Shown one piece after another: positions 26,842 to 30,020 of a DNA stretch of 30,020 nt. The notes under the pieces were generated by a model, which worked only from the letters and a program-made list of their open reading frames with translations, searched no databases and was not told where the DNA came from. Location: positions 1 to 30,020 of IMG/VR virus record IMGVR_UViG_3300037042_002298; one strand, 5' to 3'. The stretch comes from a virus. The position numbers and the translations under genes are program-made. Positions within the stretch are counted from its first letter, which is position 1. Each line of letters begins with the position of its first letter.

Positions 26842-27257
26842 CCAACGAACAATACACCGAGCTGATGCTCGAGATCCGCGCTATCCGATCCGCGCTCAGT
26901 GATCGCATCAAGCCAGCTGCAACCGCAGCGGCTTCCAAGCCCTTGGGGGCCAAGTCTGCCGATATCCAGCAGCCAACGGAGATCGTGGACAACCCGGGCG
27001 CCGTGCAGGTGCACTTTGGCAAGAACAAGGGCCGAGCGCTGGCAGATCTCGGAGCGAAGAGCGTCGAGTGGTACGCTCAAGAGCCCGAGCCCCGACTGCG
27101 CACCGATGGCTCGCCATTCCCGCCGCGGGCGGAGGATCTGCTGCTGCGCAACGCAGCCAGGACAATCGTCCATCAAAACCGCGGCACCCTTGCCGGCGGC
27201 AGCGCCAAGCTGGTGCTGAAAGATGACATCAACGTGAGCGAGCAAGTTCCTTTCTGA
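26838..27257 (+). CDS. ExoX C-terminal-like domain protein
   Basis: This is a 139-residue protein, ATG 26838 overlapping the lysozyme stop. After a helical start comes VHFGKNKGRALADLGAKSVE (about 58-77), the FGKxKG-x(n)-W pattern of the small domain found at the C-terminus of exonuclease X-like proteins and in stand-alone phage proteins; there is no nuclease domain. The extreme C-terminus, LKDDINVSEQVPF, ends in acidic residues and VPF and recalls the DDDIPF tip of single-strand binding proteins. A role with single-stranded DNA in the recombination block is therefore possible. The next gene is RecT-like. Confidence 0.6.
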   Translation: MTNEQYTELMLEIRAIRSALSDRIKPAATAAASKPLGAKSADIQQPTEIVDNPGAVQVHFGKNKGRALADLGAKSVEWYAQEPEPRLRTDGSPFPPRAEDLLLRNAARTIVHQNRGTLAGGSAKLVLKDDINVSEQVPF

Positions 27258-27259
27258 GC

Positions 27260-27919
27260 ATGAACACAACACACGATACAACCGACACGGCGCTGGTTAA
27301 AGCCACTGCCAATAAATCGCCCATCACCTTTGGTGATTCGGGCGTGAAACTAGCGAGCCTCGAAGATGCGTACCGATTCGCTAACGCGATCTGCGCAAGC
27401 GGATTCGCGCCGCGAGGCATGGAGAAGCCCGAGGCCGTCCTGGTGGCGATCCAGCTGGGCGCTGAAATCGGGCTTTCTCCCATGGCGGCGCTGCAGAATA
27501 CCGCGGTGATCAATGGGCGCCCGGCGATCTACGGTGACGCTGCTCTGGCACTTGTCCGCGGATCTGGGCTGCTCGTCTCTTATAAGGAAGAGGAGATCGG
27601 CGAGGCCGGCAGCGACGGCCACGGCTACCGGGTGACAGCGGTGCGCCAGGGCGAGCAGACTGCCGTCGAGACGTTCACCGTTGGCGACGCCAAGCGGGCG
27701 AAGCTCTGGGGCAAGTCTGGCCCGTGGACAGATTATCCTAAACGCATGCTGCGGTTTCGTGCCCGGGGCTACGTCCTGCGCGATCTATTCGGCGACGTGC
27801 TGAAAGGGCTGCGCACCGTCGAGGAGGTGCGCGACATTCCAGCGGAGCCGATTAACGTAACGCCGCTGGCCGATAAGGTCGCTGGCGGGCTTTCGAGCCA
27901 GATTGGAGGTGCCGCATGA
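27260..27919 (+). CDS. RecT-like single-strand annealing protein
   Basis: RecT/Redbeta-type proteins coat single strands and anneal them. The 219-residue protein has the segments VLVAIQLGAEIGLSPMAALQ (about 56-75) and NTAVINGRPAIYGDAALALV (about 76-95), typical of RecT-family members in many phages. An aromatic SGPWTDYPKRMLRFRARGYV (about 150-169) follows, where RecT proteins carry WxxxPxxMxxKTAxR-type residues. A RecE-like exonuclease gene two positions downstream completes the usual pair. ATG 27260, no Shine-Dalgarno. Confidence 0.82.
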   Translation: MNTTHDTTDTALVKATANKSPITFGDSGVKLASLEDAYRFANAICASGFAPRGMEKPEAVLVAIQLGAEIGLSPMAALQNTAVINGRPAIYGDAALALVRGSGLLVSYKEEEIGEAGSDGHGYRVTAVRQGEQTAVETFTVGDAKRAKLWGKSGPWTDYPKRMLRFRARGYVLRDLFGDVLKGLRTVEEVRDIPAEPINVTPLADKVAGGLSSQIGGAA

Positions 27920-28212
27920 GCGCCGACGAACGCCGCGAACGGGTAATCAGCTCAATCGTCGAGCAGTTCCGCAATCTCCTCGAGACACGCTATCCGCAGA
28001 TCATCAAGGCCGCTACCGACACCTTCCAGGACGACAGCGACGCCGCGGAGCCAACGTGCAAGGTAAACGCGCTGGTGGAGTGGGATGCGATGGCGCCCAG
28101 CACTAAGGTCGCGGTGCGGCTCACCTGGTCCGCTAAGTTTAAGGACGAGAGCGACGACATCGTGGACTTCGAGCAAGGCAAGCTGGCGCTCGGAAAGGAT
28201 GAGACGCCATGA
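27916..28212 (+). CDS. Hypothetical protein between recT and recE
   Basis: This is a 98-residue protein with a helical N-terminus (ADERRERVISSIVEQFRNLL) and a beta-type second half (CKVNALVEWDAMAPSTKVAV, RLTWSAKFKDES). The total is acidic. GGAGGT lies 6 bases before the ATG, one of the few good Shine-Dalgarno sequences in the genome, and both ends overlap neighbours by 4 bases. No family is recognised. By location it may assist the recombinases. Confidence 0.65.
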   Translation: MSADERRERVISSIVEQFRNLLETRYPQIIKAATDTFQDDSDAAEPTCKVNALVEWDAMAPSTKVAVRLTWSAKFKDESDDIVDFEQGKLALGKDETP

Positions 28213-28511
28213 ACTTGGAAACGATCCAAGCATGGATCGCCGGCAAAGAGGCCGCGATCATGCAGAGCCACGCGCAGCACTTCTCGCAGATTCAGATAAT
28301 CATTGATAAGAGCAAGGTGAGAATCTGGGGCTATGGGGTCCGCGGCGACGAACGGAACTGGTATCGAAACGGAGAAGGCGGCACGGTCGAGGAGGCCGCA
28401 GCCGCTCTGGCTGCGAATTTTCCAAGCGGATCGGAGCGGATAAATCGTCTGCGCGACCAGGCGAAAGAGCTGCTGCGGCTGGCGGCAGAAATCGAAAAGG
28501 AGCAGCCATGA
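28209..28511 (+). CDS. Hypothetical protein
   Basis: The product has 100 residues. A helix (NLETIQAWIAGKEAAIMQSH), a beta part (QIQIIIDKSKVRIWGYGVRG), and a C-terminal helix with GGTVEEAAAALAANF and ERINRLRDQAKELLRLAAEI follow. The TVEEAAAAL part recalls small phage proteins that use this helix to dimerise. The function is unknown. It is coupled on both sides by 4-base overlaps inside the recombination block. Confidence 0.65.
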   Translation: MNLETIQAWIAGKEAAIMQSHAQHFSQIQIIIDKSKVRIWGYGVRGDERNWYRNGEGGTVEEAAAALAANFPSGSERINRLRDQAKELLRLAAEIEKEQP

Positions 28512-29344
28512 TCCAAGAATCATCATCCGAGTATCATGCCAACGCCGCGGTCTCGCACTCGAAACTCGAGACGTTTAGACGCCGGCCGGCGCTGTATCAT
28601 AAGCGATACATCGCGAAACAGATTGTTTCAGAGGAGCCGAGCGCGGCTTTTCGCATCGGATCCGCGGTGCATTGCTCGGTGCTCGAGCCGGCCGAGTGGG
28701 CGCATCGTTATGCGATCAAGCCAGAGGGCATCGACCGCCGCACGAAAGAGGGCAAGGAACGGTGGGCGCAGTTTGAGCAGCAGAACGGCGGCAAGACGAT
28801 TATTGATCAGGACGAGTCAGCACTGGTGCTGCAGATGACCGATGCCGTGCGTCACAATCCTCTGGCCGCGCAGCTGCTGGGCCGGGGCGTGCCCGAAGCG
28901 ACTTGGCGCACCGGCGGCACCATGCCACTGCAGTGCCGCACCGACTGGTTTAACCCCGACGGCTGCGAGCTGACCGATGGGCGCGCATACGTGGCCGATC
29001 TGAAGACCGTTGAGAGCCTGGACGACGAGACGTTTAGCAACTTCGAGCGTGCCGTTTTCCGGTTCGGCTACCACCGGCAGGCTGGGTTTTATCTGCCGCT
29101 AATCTCAGAGCTCTGGGCAAAGCCGGTCTTTGATTTCTTCTTTCTGGCCGTGGAGAAGTGCGAGCCGTTTGGAGTCGCCGTGTTCCGGCTCACCGATGAT
29201 GCGGTTTCGCTCGGCCAGGACGAGACGATTGCGGATCTGCGCGATCTGAAGCGCTGCATTGATTTCGACGTTTGGCCCAACATCGATGCCGTAGTGCGCG
29301 AGCTCGGCGTTCCGGCGTGGTACACGAAAGGACTGACGCCATGA
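28508..29344 (+). CDS. RecE-like PD-(D/E)XK exonuclease
   Basis: This 278-residue protein is of the RecE/exonuclease VIII C-terminal type that digests one strand from double-strand ends to feed RecT. Signatures visible: YHANAAVSHSKLETFRRRPA near the start, FRIGSAVHCSVLEP with His55, Asp146 in LQCRTDWF, the catalytic pair D164-x-K166 in YVADLKTVES, and Q191-x(3)-Y195 in GYHRQAGFY. Together they form the PD-(D/E)XK/RecB-like core. AAGGAG sits 6 bases before the ATG, and the ATG overlaps the stop upstream. Confidence 0.86.
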   Translation: MIQESSSEYHANAAVSHSKLETFRRRPALYHKRYIAKQIVSEEPSAAFRIGSAVHCSVLEPAEWAHRYAIKPEGIDRRTKEGKERWAQFEQQNGGKTIIDQDESALVLQMTDAVRHNPLAAQLLGRGVPEATWRTGGTMPLQCRTDWFNPDGCELTDGRAYVADLKTVESLDDETFSNFERAVFRFGYHRQAGFYLPLISELWAKPVFDFFFLAVEKCEPFGVAVFRLTDDAVSLGQDETIADLRDLKRCIDFDVWPNIDAVVRELGVPAWYTKGLTP

Positions 29345-29613
29345 TGGATTTCAACGCGATCGAGGCTATGGTGCGCAAGTGGGCGCCAGTCTACATGAAG
29401 GCCGGCGAGCCAGAAAAGCCCAAGCGGATATGCGATTGGCAGCAGGGAGCGTGGCGTCCTCCGACAAGCAAAGCGCTCCGCGCTCAAATGCAGCAGATGC
29501 GTCGCGAAGGCATGACCATCGGCGACATTGCGCGTGCCTGTAAGGTAACGTGGCGCACGGCGTGGAAACACTCAAACATCAGCAAGGAGGTGCGGCGTGA
29601 GCAACTGGATTGA
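29341..29613 (+). CDS. Helix-turn-helix protein
   Basis: This is a 90-residue protein starting at ATG 29341 (ATGATG; the second ATG 29344 is an alternative), overlapping the recE stop. A long upstream extension of the frame lies inside recE and is rejected. The C-terminal half, RREGMTIGDIARACKVTWRT, then AWKHSNISKEV, is a clear HTH: first helix with DIARACKV, turn, recognition helix WRTAWKHS. The N-terminal part is basic with ICDWQQGAWRPP. Probably a regulator of the early genes; a good candidate ligand for the palindromes at 4508 or 25894. Confidence 0.72.
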   Translation: MMDFNAIEAMVRKWAPVYMKAGEPEKPKRICDWQQGAWRPPTSKALRAQMQQMRREGMTIGDIARACKVTWRTAWKHSNISKEVRREQLD

Positions 29614-30019
29614 CGACGGTCACGGGAACAAGTGGCACCGCTGCAAGCTCGGGCCGGATTGCGGTCTGAAGGTAATCGAGGCCGGCAGGGCTCGGTGCTG
29701 GTGCCAAGATCAAGAGGCGAGCCGCTGCGAGGTGCAGGGCGCACGCGAGGAGATTCGGTCCCTTAAGGACGACAATGAGCGGCTGCGTGAGGAAGCGCAA
29801 AGGGCTAAGGTCGACCGCGATCTGGCTGGCTGGGACGACTACGCCGTAATCGCCGAACTCAAACGCGAGAACGCCGCGCTGCGTGCGGACAACGCGCGGT
29901 TGGACTGGCTGGAACGCCGCACCGTATCCCGCCTACAAGCGGTACTTGACCACGTAGAGCTGCACAAGCTGCCGATCCGCGAGGCCATTGATCTTGCGAT
30001 TGAGGAGATTGGACAATGA
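29597..30019 (+). CDS. Coiled-coil early protein with Cys cluster
   Basis: The product has 140 residues from GTG 29597, preceded by AAGGAGGT, the best Shine-Dalgarno in the genome, 5 bases upstream. The N-terminal 50 residues have five cysteines and three histidines in a spaced pattern (HRCKLGPDCGLK, RCWCQDQEASRCEV), so a zinc site is possible. A coiled coil (REEIRSLKDDNERLREEAQR, about 52-95) and the DWLERR with IREAIDLAIEE end follow, a tail shared by many phage early proteins. The gene crosses the arbitrary cut point: its last 126 bases are also at 1-126. Function unknown. Confidence 0.72.
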   Translation: MSNWIDDGHGNKWHRCKLGPDCGLKVIEAGRARCWCQDQEASRCEVQGAREEIRSLKDDNERLREEAQRAKVDRDLAGWDDYAVIAELKRENAALRADNARLDWLERRTVSRLQAVLDHVELHKLPIREAIDLAIEEIGQ

Positions 30020-30020
30020 G
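29894..30020. repeat. Terminal direct repeat, right copy
   Basis: This stretch is identical in all 127 bases to 1-127. Joining the two removes the duplicate and puts the gene at 123 directly behind the one ending at 30019. Confidence 0.93.

Noticed and set aside
1-30020. tRNA genes
   Set aside because: I did not find a cloverleaf with a TTC-type T-arm in the three gaps. The rest is tightly coding.

Overview
The window is a complete tailed-phage genome, not a piece of a bacterial chromosome. Its first 127 bases are repeated exactly as its last 127 bases (1-127 = 29894-30020). The contig is therefore a circular or circularly permuted molecule with a unit length of 29,893 bp, cut at an arbitrary point inside an early gene. 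Every gene I can support lies on the + strand, most with ATGA- or GTGA-type stop/start overlaps. The gene set indicates a siphovirus with lambda-style head genes: a Nu1/GpA-like terminase, a lambda-type portal, a protease-scaffold gene with a probable internal scaffold start, an HK97-fold capsid, a tape measure and tail fibres. I see no integrase, repressor or divergent control region, so a lytic life style is the simplest reading. The host cannot be named from sequence alone. GC-rich DNA, late genes mostly without Shine-Dalgarno sequences, and an invertebrate-type (i-type) lysozyme-like endolysin suggest a Gram-negative host outside the Proteobacteria. The Verrucomicrobia/PVC group is my best guess; this is inference.

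Layout, following the circle from the large non-coding region. (1) 25632-26298 is a 667-bp gap with G-runs, a 43-bp compound inverted repeat and a 19-bp palindrome. It probably combines early promoter or control sites and perhaps the packaging site. (2) 26299-30019 continues through the join to 1-1740. It holds a small protein, the lysozyme, an ExoX-C-like protein, a RecT-like annealing protein, two unknown proteins, a RecE-like exonuclease, helix-turn-helix and coiled-coil small proteins, and a RusA resolvase: a recombination/early block. (3) 1741-4449 is the replication block: a structured leader, an initiator gene carrying iteron-like repeats and a purine/AT-rich tract inside its coding sequence (a lambda-O-like origin), and a TOPRIM-DnaB-type primase-helicase. 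No DNA polymerase is encoded. (4) 4450-4621 is a control gap with a 17-bp palindrome, followed by two small proteins, one possibly sigma/HTH-like. (5) 5253-15492 is packaging and head completion, interrupted by three sugar/SAM-enzyme genes: a methyltransferase-like and a glycosyltransferase-like gene after terL, and a DxD glycosyltransferase after the capsid gene. (6) 15518-23466 is the tail: tube, assembly protein, short tape measure, a 622-residue protein with three repeats of one domain in AT-richer DNA, and a 978-residue fibre. (7) 23476-25631 is a cassette of small membrane proteins (including a 3-TM GTA-type holin), a calcineurin-like phosphoesterase and a winged-helix-like protein.

Taken together, the phage would open its DNA at the iterons and load its own primase-helicase for the host polymerase. 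It would process and recombine DNA with RecE/RecT/RusA, package through a GpA-type motor into a capsid that may be glycosylated, and lyse the host with a secreted i-type lysozyme plus holins. The points most worth following up are the i-type lysozyme-like endolysin, the in-gene origin behind a leader that folds over its own start region, the virion-adjacent glycosyltransferases, and the triplicated tail domain.
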